The notes: a model not told the origin generated them from the letters alone. Positions 8,834 to 17,592 are shown, numbered from the stretch's first letter. The stretch: DNA of 64,000 nt from G963675935 sp963823895 (GCA_963823895.1 CAWGNG010000035.1:349146-413145); one strand, 5' to 3'. A program made the numbers and translations.

Positions 8834-9775
8834 ATGGGAAGACTGGGATCGATGTCAGACCGCGTCTCATGCCGCCGGCACTTCCGCGGGCTTCAGGCCG
8901 TGGCCGTCGGCATCGCCGTAGCGCTTGGACTCTTGGCGGGCGCGATCTCCTCGGCCGTCGCCGAGTCGCCATTGATTCCGATCGTCGCGCGCTCCAGCGC
9001 CCTGGAAGCCACAACCAGCGACGCGGCCAAGCGAGACGCCATCCGATCGATTCCTTTCGACAAGCTCTCGGCCGACGATCGCGCCAGGGTGCAGGGCGTG
9101 TTGTCCAACCTCAGCCTCTTCCGGCGGCTGCCGACCCGCGTGGTCGATTGCGACCCGGAGCTCTACGTCTTTCTCGTGCGGCATCCCGACGTTGTCGTCA
9201 ATATATGGGAGATGTTCAAGATCAGCCGGCTGCAACTGCGGAAGATCGACGAGGGGGAGTTTCGCGTCAGCGAGTCGGCGGGGGCATCGGCCACGATCCG
9301 CTTCGTCTACCAGAACCACGACACGCACGTCATTTACGGCGAGGGCGTCTACCGCGGGCCGCTGCTGGCCCGATCGGTGAAGGGGCGCGGCGTCCTCATT
9401 CTCAAGAGCGGCTATGTCCGCGAAACGAACGGCCGCTACTATATTACCAGCCGCATGGATAGTTTTCTCAGCATCGAGCCGTCCGGGGCGGAAATCGTGA
9501 CGAAGACGCTTTCGCCGGTGCTGGGCAAGACGGTCGACAACAACTTCACCCAGACGCTGGCCTTCGTCGGCAGCCTGTCGCGCACGGCCGAGGTGAACAG
9601 CCGCGGAGTGCAGCGGCTCGGCGGGCAACTGATGCACGTTCCGCCCGAAGTGCGAGAGCGATTTGTGGAACTGGCCGCGGACATGCCGCGAAAGCAGCCC
9701 GCCGCCGCACAGAAGGCCTTGTCGGCGAAAGTGGCCAGCCAACCGGGCCGCTCTGGCGAGCGAATCGAGCGTTGA
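8834..9775 (+). CDS. Secreted protein of unknown function
   Basis: A 313-residue exported protein. The start at 8834 is supported by a GGGGGGAG ribosome-binding site five bases upstream; earlier in-frame codons lack one. The N-terminus contains a long hydrophobic signal segment (AVAVGIAVALGLLAGAISSAVA) ending in AVA-E. The body is alpha/beta with no motif I recognise; distinctive blocks are VVDCDPELYVFLVRHPDVVV, NIWEMFKISRLQLRKIDEGE and ETNGRYYITSRMDSFLSIEP. A basic, Ala/Gln-rich tail follows. The compact conserved look suggests a genuine planctomycete family without a known role. Confidence 0.75.
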   Translation: MGRLGSMSDRVSCRRHFRGLQAVAVGIAVALGLLAGAISSAVAESPLIPIVARSSALEATTSDAAKRDAIRSIPFDKLSADDRARVQGVLSNLSLFRRLPTRVVDCDPELYVFLVRHPDVVVNIWEMFKISRLQLRKIDEGEFRVSESAGASATIRFVYQNHDTHVIYGEGVYRGPLLARSVKGRGVLILKSGYVRETNGRYYITSRMDSFLSIEPSGAEIVTKTLSPVLGKTVDNNFTQTLAFVGSLSRTAEVNSRGVQRLGGQLMHVPPEVRERFVELAADMPRKQPAAAQKALSAKVASQPGRSGERIER

Positions 9776-9784
9776 TGCCGCACT

Positions 9785-9829
9785 GGGGACTGTCCCGATT
9801 TTCGTGTCAACGAAAATGGGACTGTCCCC
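9785..9829. repeat. GGGGAC-type inverted repeat at converging gene ends
   Basis: Imperfect arms 9785-9805 and 9810-9829 start and end in GGGGACTGTCCC-like sequence. The element begins ten bases after the upstream stop and lies at the 3' end of the opposing gene, whose reading frame continues through it. It belongs to the same loose family as the element inside the acyl-ligase gene (11969-12045). Confidence 0.75.
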
Positions 9830-9838
9830 TTTGACCCC

Positions 9839-10249
9839 TATCTGAAACCGCTCAGCGCTCTCCATCACCAGAAAGACCAGCAGCAGGAGCGTGAAGATTG
9901 CGCCCATCACGATCCCGAAGATGGCCCTGCCCATGCCGTGCCTGTCGGGATGCCGCTTGATGTCGATGATGGCGACAACTCCCAGGATCAGGGCGATCGG
10001 CGCCGGCAGCAGCAGCACTGCGAAGAGTCCGGCGTAGCCGGCGGCGATGGCCCAGAGCGACCGCCCGACCGGCAGCAGCAGTCTGATCCCGGCGTCTTCT
10101 CCCAACGGTCGAATCGGCAGCGGCGCCACCCCCGGCCGCATCACCGTCACCATCTGCCCGCATCCGGCGCACGGCCCGCTGCTCCCCACGTACTGATCGT
10201 GAACCAAGGTCTGATGCCCGCAATGAGGGCAGGTGAATGGGACGGGCAT
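9839..10249 (-). CDS. Zinc-ribbon plus DUF4190-like membrane protein, 3' end unclear
   Basis: The supported part is about 137 residues. It starts with a zinc ribbon (CPHCGHQTLV and CAGCGQMV, four cysteines) and ends with two transmembrane helices around IALILGVVAIIDIKRHP and MGRAIFGIVMGAIFTLLLL, the DUF4190 pattern. The start at 10249 (MPVPFTCPHCG) fits the domain. No stop codon occurs at the expected end: the frame runs on through the hairpin at 9785-9829 and then antisense across the neighbouring gene to 8867, which is almost certainly not coding sequence of this family. The hairpin insertion may have removed the original stop. Confidence 0.6.
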
Positions 10250-10285
10250 AAGGACGCTCCCGAGAAAACAAGGATGGTCAGACGT

Positions 10286-10329
10286 CAACCGGCATTATCG
10301 CACAAATCCCGCCGCTGCCAAGTCCTTCG
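10286..10329 (-). pseudogene. Duplicated 3' end of the acyl-ligase gene
   Basis: Read on the minus strand, this stretch encodes KDLAAAGFVR followed by TAA at 10295-10297. It matches KDLATAEFVR-stop, the C-terminus of the acyl-ligase ending at 11568, and the match runs on into bases after the stop (shared CAACCGGCATTATCGCACAA at 10286 and 11559). By hand about 36 of 43 bases agree. It is a detached copy on the far side of the gene at 10469-11392. Confidence 0.7.
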
Positions 10330-10468
10330 CGAAAGAAGACACTGGATATGTGTTGCCTGCTTTGCCAAAATCAGTGACGTCCCCTTTTTCGTCCCCTACT
10401 TTACAAAGCCCTGCCACTGTGTTTTGATGGAAGTGGCAGTTACTGCCCCCTAACATAAGGAGCGAACG

Positions 10469-11392
10469 ATGCGACACGTTATTTTGTTACTCGTAGTTCT
10501 AGTCGCTGTCGCCCAGGCGGTAGCCCAGGAGGACAAGAATGCAGCCCTCAAACGCTACCAGGAGGTTCCCAAGTCCGCATAGGATCTGGTTGTTGCTCTG
10601 CGGAAGTTGGAAGTGCGGATTAACGCGGGAATCACCTACGCCGAACTGCGTCAAGCGATCAACAGCCTGCATCCCGATATCACGGTCTTTAGGGAGTCCA
10701 AGGAAGCAAGGGCCGTCCCCGAGTTAGCTATCTTGCTCACGAACGCTTCCAACTGCTATACGACCATGAAGCAGCTATGGAATGAAGCACTATTCGGTGA
10801 TAGTCCGGAGCAGAGGTACGCCGCCGACGTGTTCCGGCATAAGGAGGATGAGGCGATGATAATAATTGCCTCTACGAATATACAACTAGCACGCAAACTA
10901 GTAGATGCGGAGTCAGCAGAGATTGTTCAATCGACCCTCGGCGAGGTCAAGGCCAAACAGGAGCTTCTATCTGCAAAGGCTTATTTCGACGCCGCCAATC
11001 GCGTGCTGAGTGGTGAGACTGTACGCGAGGCCAAGCGTCAAGTGAAGGAGAACCAGGTACTGCAATACGATGAGGCAACCAAGCGAGCCCAATCGCGGCT
11101 ACGGCCGATTCAGCGAGTCCGCGATTGGAAGGATATCGAGGGCAACGTGCTAATTTCCGGCGTATTCGTCAGTCTGAAATCAGGCTCGGTGATCCTTAAG
11201 GAGGCCGTAGCGAGTCCATTCGGTGCTATGCCAGTATCAGCAGGACACGACAGCAAGACAATCAAGGTCTCTGTCACGAAGCTCTGCAAAGACGATAGGA
11301 AGCTGATCGCCGACGAGCAGAAGCGGCAGCAAGCGGAGAAACGAAAGCGAATAGCCGCACAGAAAATGGGACCAATCAAGCCGCGTCCCTAA
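10469..11392 (+). pseudogene. Secreted protein gene interrupted by an in-frame TAG
   Basis: An ATG at 10469 with AAGGAG six bases upstream opens a signal peptide (MRHVILLLVVLVAVAQAVAQ). The frame hits TAG at 10580-10582 after 37 codons and then continues open to 11392 (DLVVALRKLEVRINAGITY onward), giving 307 codons in all. A TGG-to-TAG change (Trp to stop) would explain it. The body is helical and charged and ends in a Lys/Arg/Gln-rich tail; no family recognised. Base composition is much lower in GC than its neighbours: I count 25 G+C in the 60 bases 10861-10920. It lies between the two copies of the acyl-ligase 3' end, so it looks like inserted cargo. Confidence 0.65.
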
Positions 11393-11567
11393 TGCGTCTG
11401 TCACTGTGGCACGAGCCGGTTGAGACGAAAAAGGGGACATCACTGATTATTGAACGCTTTTCGCGGTAGGCGGGGGCTGCGAAGGGTGAAAGCGAGTCCC
11501 AGGCGGGCTGCCGTGCGCTGCACCCAGTTCGCAGGGCCGAGGGGGCACCCGCGCGATCCAACCGGCA

Positions 11568-13250
11568 TTATCGCACAAACTCTGCCGTCGCCAAGTCCTT
11601 GACGCGCTTGAGATCGAGCTTGCCGGTGCCGAGGACGGGGATGGCCGGGACGCGGCGGAAACTGTCGGGCGAGGGAATCCAGAGCGGCGGCAGGCCGCCG
11701 GCGGCCAGGGCGCGGCAGATTTGCTCGGGGGTCTGCACGAGGTCGGTGTAGAGCACGACGAGCCGCTCCCCTCTTTTCGCATCGGGGACGGAGGTGACCA
11801 CGAATTTCAGATCGTCTTCATCGAGCCCGAGCGTCTGACCGATGGCCTCTTCGATGCGGATATGCGGCACCATTTCGCCGGCGAGTTTTGAGAAGCGGCT
11901 GATGCGTCCGGTGATGGTGATGAAGCCGTCGTCGTCGATCACGGCCACGTCGCCGGTGACGTACCAGCGGGAAAAGGGGACAGTCCCCATTTGCCGGGAC
12001 GGCCCGGAGGGTGCTGCGCACAAATGGGGGCTGTCCCCTTTTCCCGCTTCGCGGATGACTTCGGCGGTTAGATCGGGGCGGCGGTAGTAGCCTTTCATCA
12101 CGTTGGCGCCGGAGACCAACAACATGCCGGATTTGTTGGGGCCGAGGTCTTCGCCGGTTTCGAGATCGACGACTTTGACCGCGACGCCGGGCAGGGGAAG
12201 GCCCACGGTGCCCTCCTTCACCCCTTGATGCCGGCGGCTGGCGGCGCGGCTTGGCGGCAGGTTTGCGGAGACGACGGGGGAAAGCTCGGTGGCGCCGTAG
12301 CCCTCGACCGGCCGTACGCCGAAGCGCTGCTCGAAGGCGGCGGCCACCTCGGGCGAGAGCCGCTCGGCCCCGGTGAAGGCCACGTCGAGCTTGGCGAAAT
12401 CCTCCGGCTCGCACCGCCGCAAGTAGGCGCGCAGGAACGTGGGCGTGCCGATCATAATCGTGGCACCGTGCCGGCGGCAGAGCTTGCCGACCTCGCGGGC
12501 TTCGAGCGGACTGAAATGATAAACGCCCTTGGGCGCCAGCGTCAGCACCGTCCACATCGTCGTCGTGTAGCCGAACGAGTGGAAGATCGGCAGAATGCCC
12601 ACGAGCACGTCGTCATCGGCCAGCCGCAGAATCTGATCGACCGCCCAGATATTCGAGCCGACGTTGCGATGGGTGAGCATCACCCCCTTCGGCCGCCCCG
12701 TCGAGCCGGAGGTGAAGATGATCGTCAACAGATCGTCGGCTTGCAGTTTCGTCAATCCGAGCCGTCGCTCCAGCCAGCGCACGGGCATCAGCCACGTTGC
12801 CGCCGCGGCGGTGAGCTTATCGGCCCGCGTGGCTTTGTCCTTGAAGTCCTCCAGATAGACGAGCTCGGCGTTGAGCTTCAGATTGAACCGCTCGACGAGG
12901 CGGCGGCTGGTCAAGACGTGGCGAATGCCGCACTGGGCGATGCAATCGTCGATAAGCTCGGAAGTCATCGTGTAGTTCAAGTTGACGGCGACGCGGCAGT
13001 CGATGCCCAGGGTGGCGTTGGCCACCAGCCCGGCGACGGACGGCGGCAGAAGCAGGCCGACGTTTTGCTCGTCGGGGGCCAAGACCTCGCGCCGCAGAAT
13101 ACGGCGGAGAATCAAGGTTCGCATCAGCAAGCCCGCCCCGGTGAGTTCCGCGCCGCTCGAATCGGCGACCTTCGCATGACGCATGCGCCGGCGGCACATG
13201 CGGAGGAATTTCCGCGGCAGGATCGGCTCGCTGGAGGGAAGATCGCTCAT
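11568..13250 (-). CDS. AMP-dependent acyl-ACP/CoA ligase (Aas-type)
   Basis: A 560-residue adenylate-forming enzyme that would activate fatty acids as acyl-AMP and load ACP or CoA. Motifs in order: P-loop TIIFTSGSTGRPKGVMLTH, IFHSFGYTTTMW, GYGATELSPV, YVTGDVAVIDDDGFI with ITGRISRFSKLAGE, and the C-terminal lysine region GTGKLDLKRVKDL. The sequence most resembles the synthetase half of E. coli Aas. The start at 13250 (MSDLPSSEP) follows a stretch of intergenic repeat that is open but not coding. An in-frame hairpin element inserts about 26 residues between EVIREAG and WYVTGD (residues about 402-427). Its upstream neighbour is an MFS-PlsC fusion, so both likely serve phospholipid acyl-chain repair. 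Confidence 0.9.
   Translation of the reverse strand: MSDLPSSEPILPRKFLRMCRRRMRHAKVADSSGAELTGAGLLMRTLILRRILRREVLAPDEQNVGLLLPPSVAGLVANATLGIDCRVAVNLNYTMTSELIDDCIAQCGIRHVLTSRRLVERFNLKLNAELVYLEDFKDKATRADKLTAAAATWLMPVRWLERRLGLTKLQADDLLTIIFTSGSTGRPKGVMLTHRNVGSNIWAVDQILRLADDDVLVGILPIFHSFGYTTTMWTVLTLAPKGVYHFSPLEAREVGKLCRRHGATIMIGTPTFLRAYLRRCEPEDFAKLDVAFTGAERLSPEVAAAFEQRFGVRPVEGYGATELSPVVSANLPPSRAASRRHQGVKEGTVGLPLPGVAVKVVDLETGEDLGPNKSGMLLVSGANVMKGYYRRPDLTAEVIREAGKGDSPHLCAAPSGPSRQMGTVPFSRWYVTGDVAVIDDDGFITITGRISRFSKLAGEMVPHIRIEEAIGQTLGLDEDDLKFVVTSVPDAKRGERLVVLYTDLVQTPEQICRALAAGGLPPLWIPSPDSFRRVPAIPVLGTGKLDLKRVKDLATAEFVR
11969..12045. repeat. In-frame palindromic element inside the acyl-ligase gene
   Basis: A 77-base inverted repeat with 25-base arms (11969-11993 and 12021-12045) that agree at 24 positions. 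Arms carry GGGAAAAGGGGACAG. The element is translated as an extra, low-complexity segment (KGDSPHLCAAPSG and following) that interrupts a conserved part of the ligase immediately before WYVTGD without shifting the frame. Confidence 0.85.
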
Positions 13251-13265
13251 GGTTCTACCGGAGGG

Positions 13266-13500
13266 AACTGACCAGGGAGATGCGGAGGACACGGAGACAA
13301 AAGTGGGATGATAACCGCAGAGGACGCGGAGGACGCTGAGGAGAAAGGAGGTTGCTTTTGGCCAATAACCAGTCATTCTCCGAAACGTAACTCACAAGTT
13401 CGATCATTAGTCTCTCTTCTCTGCATTCTTCGCGTCCTCTGTGGTGTCATTCTTCTCTCCGTGGCCTCCGTGTCTCCGTGGTGAATTATACAGGATCGCT
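13266..13500. repeat. Degenerate ACGGAGACACGGAG-type inverted repeats
   Basis: The gap between the two lipid genes holds short direct and inverted copies of a G/A-rich motif (GCGGAGGACACGGAGAC near 13275, CAGAGGACGCGGAGGACG near 13317) and their complements (GCGTCCTCTGTGG and GTGGCCTCCGTGTCTCCG at 13429-13480). It is open in several frames by chance, which lengthens the apparent ligase frame. No gene. Confidence 0.6.
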
Positions 13501-13503
13501 GCG

Positions 13504-15417
13504 TCATCGCGGCAGACCTTCTCCCAATTGCTCGACTGCCCGCCGGACCTGATCGACGTCGGCCGGTTCTTGGATCGGCTGTCCAAAACGGATGGTGACG
13601 GGATAGCGCCAGTGGTGCGGCCACTTCCAAAAGAACTTTCCGCCTTCGTAGCTGAAGACGCTCCCCCAAAGCCCTCCCAGGTAGACCGGCACGACCGGGG
13701 CGGCGGTATCCTTCAGTATCGACAGGAAACCGGGGCGAAATTCCTTGATTTCGCCGGTGCGCGTGATCCCGCCTTCCGCAAAGATACAGACCAACTCGCC
13801 TTGCTGCAAAGCCTCGCGCAAGGCGCGGATCGAATTGACCATCGACTTGCGGGTTGGGCCGATGGGGATAATTCGCCCCAGGCGGGCAAACCAGCCGAGC
13901 CAGCGGTTCTGGAAGTACTCGGCCATCGCGACCATCCGCGGGTGTCGCGGACAGGCCAGGCCCAACAGCACGCCGTCGGCCCAACTGACGTGGTTGGCCA
14001 CCAGCAGCGCCCCGCCGGCGGGCACATTCTCCAACCCTTCCACGCGCACCCGATACATGCAACCGACGAGCATCCGCACGAACAGACGCGTTGTCTCGAA
14101 CGGCAGTCGGTGGACGACAATTATCGTGACCACAGCGGTGGCAAGGCCGCTGACCAGGAATATCCGTGGCGAGCGCAGCCCCAGCGGGCCCGACAAGAGC
14201 AGATAGACGCCCGAGGCCAGCAACATGCCCGTAAACGTAAGGAAGTTGTAGGCGGCCATGATCGAGCCGCGCGACTGGCGTGGGCTGCGGTCCTGGAGAA
14301 ACGCCTGCAATGGGATGTCGTACAAGCCGGCCATGATGCCCATCACCAGCAGAAGCGTGGCGGTTGTGCCGTATTGGCCGACGGGAAAGTGCCCCTTGAC
14401 GCCGGCGGGCACGGCGATCAAGAGCATGGAAGTCAAGGCGATTCCCAACCCGCCGAAGGGGACGAGCCCGAGTTCGACTTTGCCGCGCGAACACGCCCCG
14501 GCCAGCAGGGCGCCGCCGCCGATGCCGAGAGTCAGCGCCGCCAGCAGCCCGCCGACCGGCACTTGCGCGGTGATGCCCAGGTGCTTCGTGGCAAACTGGT
14601 CGATGTTGAGCTGCGAGAGGGAGCCTAGCGCCCAGAAGTATGCGCTTCCCAAGCCGGCCAGAAACACGGAGCGGTTCGAGTATAGGATGCGGAGATCGCG
14701 GACGGTCTGGGCGGCGGGGTTCCAGGGAATCCGCCGCGCCGGGTTCGCGGCGCGGAGCGGTTCAACGAAGAGACTGGTGATCAAGCCGCAGAATGCCACG
14801 CCCAGCAGCGCGGCGGCGTAGAGCCACCATTTGGTTTGGCCGGCGGGAGAGGTGAGATCGGCCAGCCAGTTTCCCGCGACCGCGCCGAGAATGATGGCCG
14901 ACACCGAGGCCATGTTGATCAAGCCGTTGGCCGACGCGATCTTGTCGGAGCGAACGATTTCGGGAATGGCGCCGAGCTTGGAGGTGATGAACATCATCGC
15001 CTGGCCGCCGAGGATGAACAAGGTGACGAACATTAAGGGGACGCTGCCGATGAGGATTGCCACGACTCCCAGCCCGATCACGGCCAGTTCGGCGGCTTTG
15101 CAGGCCACCATCACGCGGCGTTTGCTGAAGCGATCGGCGAGAAAGCCCGCCGGGGCGGCAAACACCAGAAAAGGCAAGGTGAAACATGCCAATGCCAACG
15201 ACAGGGCAGCATCTTCCGGCTTCATCAACTCGCGGATCATCGCCGGCATTTCGCTCCAATGTTTGTGGAGCAACTCCTTGCCGATCGACATCACCAGCCA
15301 GCGAAACATGTTGTCGTTCAGCGAGACGAAGAACTGGGTGGCCACCAGGGCGAGAAAGCTCCGCGAATAGACCTCGCCGCGGGCTTCGTCGGTTCGGTCT
15401 ACAGCAACGTCGCTCAT
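13504..15417 (-). CDS. MFS transporter fused to a PlsC acyltransferase (LplT-PlsC type)
   Basis: A 637-residue fusion. Residues about 20-420 form a 12-helix major-facilitator transporter resembling the lysophospholipid flippase LplT (FADR-type loop GFLADRFSKRRVM). Residues about 430-637 form a 1-acylglycerol-phosphate acyltransferase with the catalytic HX4D motif NHVSWADG and the second block FAEGGITRTGE. In E. coli LplT imports lysophospholipids and Aas re-acylates them. Here the acyltransferase is joined to the transporter and the ligase is the separate gene downstream. The start at 15417 (MSDVAVDRTDE) has an AGGG upstream. Good evidence for both domains; the substrate is inferred. Confidence 0.92.
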   Translation of the reverse strand: MSDVAVDRTDEARGEVYSRSFLALVATQFFVSLNDNMFRWLVMSIGKELLHKHWSEMPAMIRELMKPEDAALSLALACFTLPFLVFAAPAGFLADRFSKRRVMVACKAAELAVIGLGVVAILIGSVPLMFVTLFILGGQAMMFITSKLGAIPEIVRSDKIASANGLINMASVSAIILGAVAGNWLADLTSPAGQTKWWLYAAALLGVAFCGLITSLFVEPLRAANPARRIPWNPAAQTVRDLRILYSNRSVFLAGLGSAYFWALGSLSQLNIDQFATKHLGITAQVPVGGLLAALTLGIGGGALLAGACSRGKVELGLVPFGGLGIALTSMLLIAVPAGVKGHFPVGQYGTTATLLLVMGIMAGLYDIPLQAFLQDRSPRQSRGSIMAAYNFLTFTGMLLASGVYLLLSGPLGLRSPRIFLVSGLATAVVTIIVVHRLPFETTRLFVRMLVGCMYRVRVEGLENVPAGGALLVANHVSWADGVLLGLACPRHPRMVAMAEYFQNRWLGWFARLGRIIPIGPTRKSMVNSIRALREALQQGELVCIFAEGGITRTGEIKEFRPGFLSILKDTAAPVVPVYLGGLWGSVFSYEGGKFFWKWPHHWRYPVTIRFGQPIQEPADVDQVRRAVEQLGEGLPR

Positions 15418-15495
15418 AGGTTCGTTCCCTGCTCTGTCAGGCGAGATTCTTCGCGGAATACAACTCTGGTTCTTCATCACCGAACGGCTAAGGCA

Positions 15496-16551
15496 TCAGA
15501 ACTTCCACATCAACATCATGGCGTAATCGAGGTCGTTCCGCAGGGCCCCATCCGGATAGCTATTGTAGCGCTCCAGCACGCCGAGCCGCAAAGCCAGGTT
15601 CTTCTCCTGGTCGATCGACATCTCCAACGCCGCTTGGGTGCGGATGCGGTAGCGGAGGAAGTCGCTGACGTCGGGGGCGTATTCCACCGCCCCGAGGATC
15701 TTCTGCTTCTTGCTGAGCTGGCACTCGAGTTGCAACCCGAAAACGGCCTCGGGGATATACTCGCCGTCTTCCGGTCCGCCGTATTCGTGCGAAAAGCCGC
15801 CGCCGAGCCGGCCGATCAACGTGGTTAGCTCGCTCTTGATCATCCGATAGCCGACGCCCACGTCCGATGTGTCGCGGACGTTGAACGGCTGCGAACGGTC
15901 GTATTCGATCGTCTCGTGAACGAACAACGACCAACGCGACTGCGCGATTAGACGCTCCAAGCGGCTTTCAAAATAGAGGCGGTCGGCCGTGGTCTGATCG
16001 TTGGAGGTCTGCTTCTTATAGTCCAGGTTGGCCGTGAGAATACTGTACTCGGTCTTGCGAGTGACATTGACGCTGAATTGAAAATTGGACGCCACGGTAT
16101 TGCCTTCCGAGCCGTCCAGCCCGAGGTTGAAGCTGCCGTCCCACAGTTTGTCGGCGTCCGGCTTGACTTCAAACCGCTCGCCGTCCGACAAAATGTTCGA
16201 CAGCGACGCGGGCGCGTTGGACACCGGCGGCTTGTCGTCCGGCCTGGGCGGAATCGTCTCGGCCGGCGGCAATGCCAACACAGGCGGCGTGGGGATGGTC
16301 TCGGGCGGCGGCTGAGCGAACGGCGATGCGTTGCCAACCGGCGGCAACCGCCAGATCTCCGGCGCATACAACGGCTTGTCAGGCTCCGCTTCCGTGGGCG
16401 AGGTCGGCGATGACGGAGACGATGGCGAGGAAAACGGCGAGGACGACGGCTGGGACAATGGCGAAGTGCTCGGAGCCGGGGTCTCGGCGTACGCCCAGAC
16501 AGCCCCCGCAAATACGCCTAAGATCGCGACCCACAACCATCGTCTCGACAA
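15496..16551 (-). CDS. DUF481 outer-membrane beta-barrel protein
   Basis: A 351-residue exported protein. Signal peptide MSRRWLWVAILGVFAGAVWAYA, a Pro/Ser-rich low-complexity linker (about 25-110; PSSPFSSPSSPSSPTSP), then a DUF481-type barrel of alternating strands (WDGSFNLGLDGSEGNT, TANLDYKKQTSNDQTTADRL, SRWSLFVHETIEYDRSQPF) ending in the aromatic-terminated strand LDYAMMLMWKF. The terminal Phe fits BAM-dependent outer-membrane insertion. Function of the family is unknown. Confidence 0.85.
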   Translation of the reverse strand: MSRRWLWVAILGVFAGAVWAYAETPAPSTSPLSQPSSSPFSSPSSPSSPTSPTEAEPDKPLYAPEIWRLPPVGNASPFAQPPPETIPTPPVLALPPAETIPPRPDDKPPVSNAPASLSNILSDGERFEVKPDADKLWDGSFNLGLDGSEGNTVASNFQFSVNVTRKTEYSILTANLDYKKQTSNDQTTADRLYFESRLERLIAQSRWSLFVHETIEYDRSQPFNVRDTSDVGVGYRMIKSELTTLIGRLGGGFSHEYGGPEDGEYIPEAVFGLQLECQLSKKQKILGAVEYAPDVSDFLRYRIRTQAALEMSIDQEKNLALRLGVLERYNSYPDGALRNDLDYAMMLMWKF

Positions 16552-16710
16552 GGCTCACCTCGGCGCACATTTTCCCCCAAAATCTAGCCGGACGGTAACA
16601 AAATCGACCTGTTTCGGCAAGAGTGAATGGACGCCCCATGCGTGGGGTCTGCTGCACGGTGGGAGGCATTTTCGGCTGCGAAGAGCACGTTGTCCGCCCG
16701 GTTCTCGGCG

Positions 16711-16914
16711 GTCAGCCTTCAGCGATCAGCTTTCAGCTACCAGCTACCAGCGTTCAGCTTGTTGAGAGCGTAACTGCCGAGCGGACATCAGCTTACGATG
16801 GGACATCACCGAGATGCCGGAGTTCATCCGCTGGCCTCTAAAAACCGACCGCTGAAAGCTGAGAACTGATCGCTGAAGGCTGACTGCTGAAAGCTGATCG
16901 CTGATCACTGACCG
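16711..16914. repeat. Degenerate CAGCTTTCAGCGATCAGC repeat cluster
   Basis: Two clusters of a 9-10 base motif, CAGCTTTCAGC / GATCAGC at 16711-16760 and the complementary GCTGAAAGCTGA / GCTGATCGC at 16849-16914, face each other across about 90 bases. Together with 16552-16710 and 16915-16946 they make up the gap of nearly 400 bases between the DUF481 and cheY-like genes. They generate spurious Ser/Gln-rich translations and extend the apparent cheY frame. No gene. Confidence 0.75.
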
Positions 16915-16946
16915 CCGACGGCCAAGACGCCTTTCCACAGACGCTG

Positions 16947-17323
16947 TCAGACCGTGACCGGCTCGTCCACGCTGGCCCTGACGGTCTCTTGCAACTGTTC
17001 GGGCAGAAAGGGCTTGACGACGAAGCCTCGCGCGCGGCGCGAATCAGCTCAACGGTGAGCCGATTCTGGTTTAATGCGCTGACGACGACGATTTTGGCGT
17101 TGGGGTCGATCTTGATAAGTGTCCGAACCGCTTGCAAGCCATTGCAGTCGGGCATGGAGATGTCGAGCGTCACGACATCCGGGCGAAGCCGCCGATATTG
17201 CTCGATGGCCTCAGTGCCATTGCCCGCCTCGCCCGCTATCTCCCAACCGTCGCTTGCCAGCGCCTCTCCCACTAGGTGGCGCATCAGCAAGGAGTCGTCG
17301 ACAATTAGCACTCGTCGCGGCAT
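16947..17323 (-). pseudogene. CheY-like response regulator with a 1-base frameshift
   Basis: A single receiver domain starting MPRRVLIVDDSLLMRHLVGE at 17323, with a GGGGGGAG ribosome-binding site upstream. D9/D10, phospho-acceptor D54 (VVTLDISMPD) and VVVSALNQ are present. Just before the conserved lysine the frame breaks: ELIRA is followed by nonsense, while the neighbouring frame reads ARGFVVKPFLPEQLQETVRA to a stop at 16947. Adding one G near 17033 (GCCGGCGCG instead of GCCGCGCG) restores IRAGARGFVVKPF and a 125-residue CheY. Either a sequencing deletion in a GC run or a recent mutation. Likely PilG/CheY-like signalling; no kinase nearby. Confidence 0.8.
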
Positions 17324-17592
17324 GGTGAATCTCCCCCCAGTTCCTTGTCTTTTAGCTAGCCTACCTAATATACGACGAAACTCGGCACTGGCCATGCGCT
17401 GTCCGTGTCGGCAGCGAGTCAACCCGCGTTCACGTTGCTGGGGATCCCTACTGCCGGTGGATTCGATCTATTCCACAGAACCATCGCAAAACGGCGTCGG
17501 CGAGCCGGGATTCTCCGCGTGCTGGCTCGTCGGTTGAAGCCCGCAATCAGCCCGGCTCGATACAAACTAGAGACGCTACGGAGGAAGTTCCC

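Noticed and set aside
13251..13376. N-terminal extension of the acyl-ligase
   Set aside because: The added residues translate the ACGGAGAC-type repeat; the ligase family starts after 13250.
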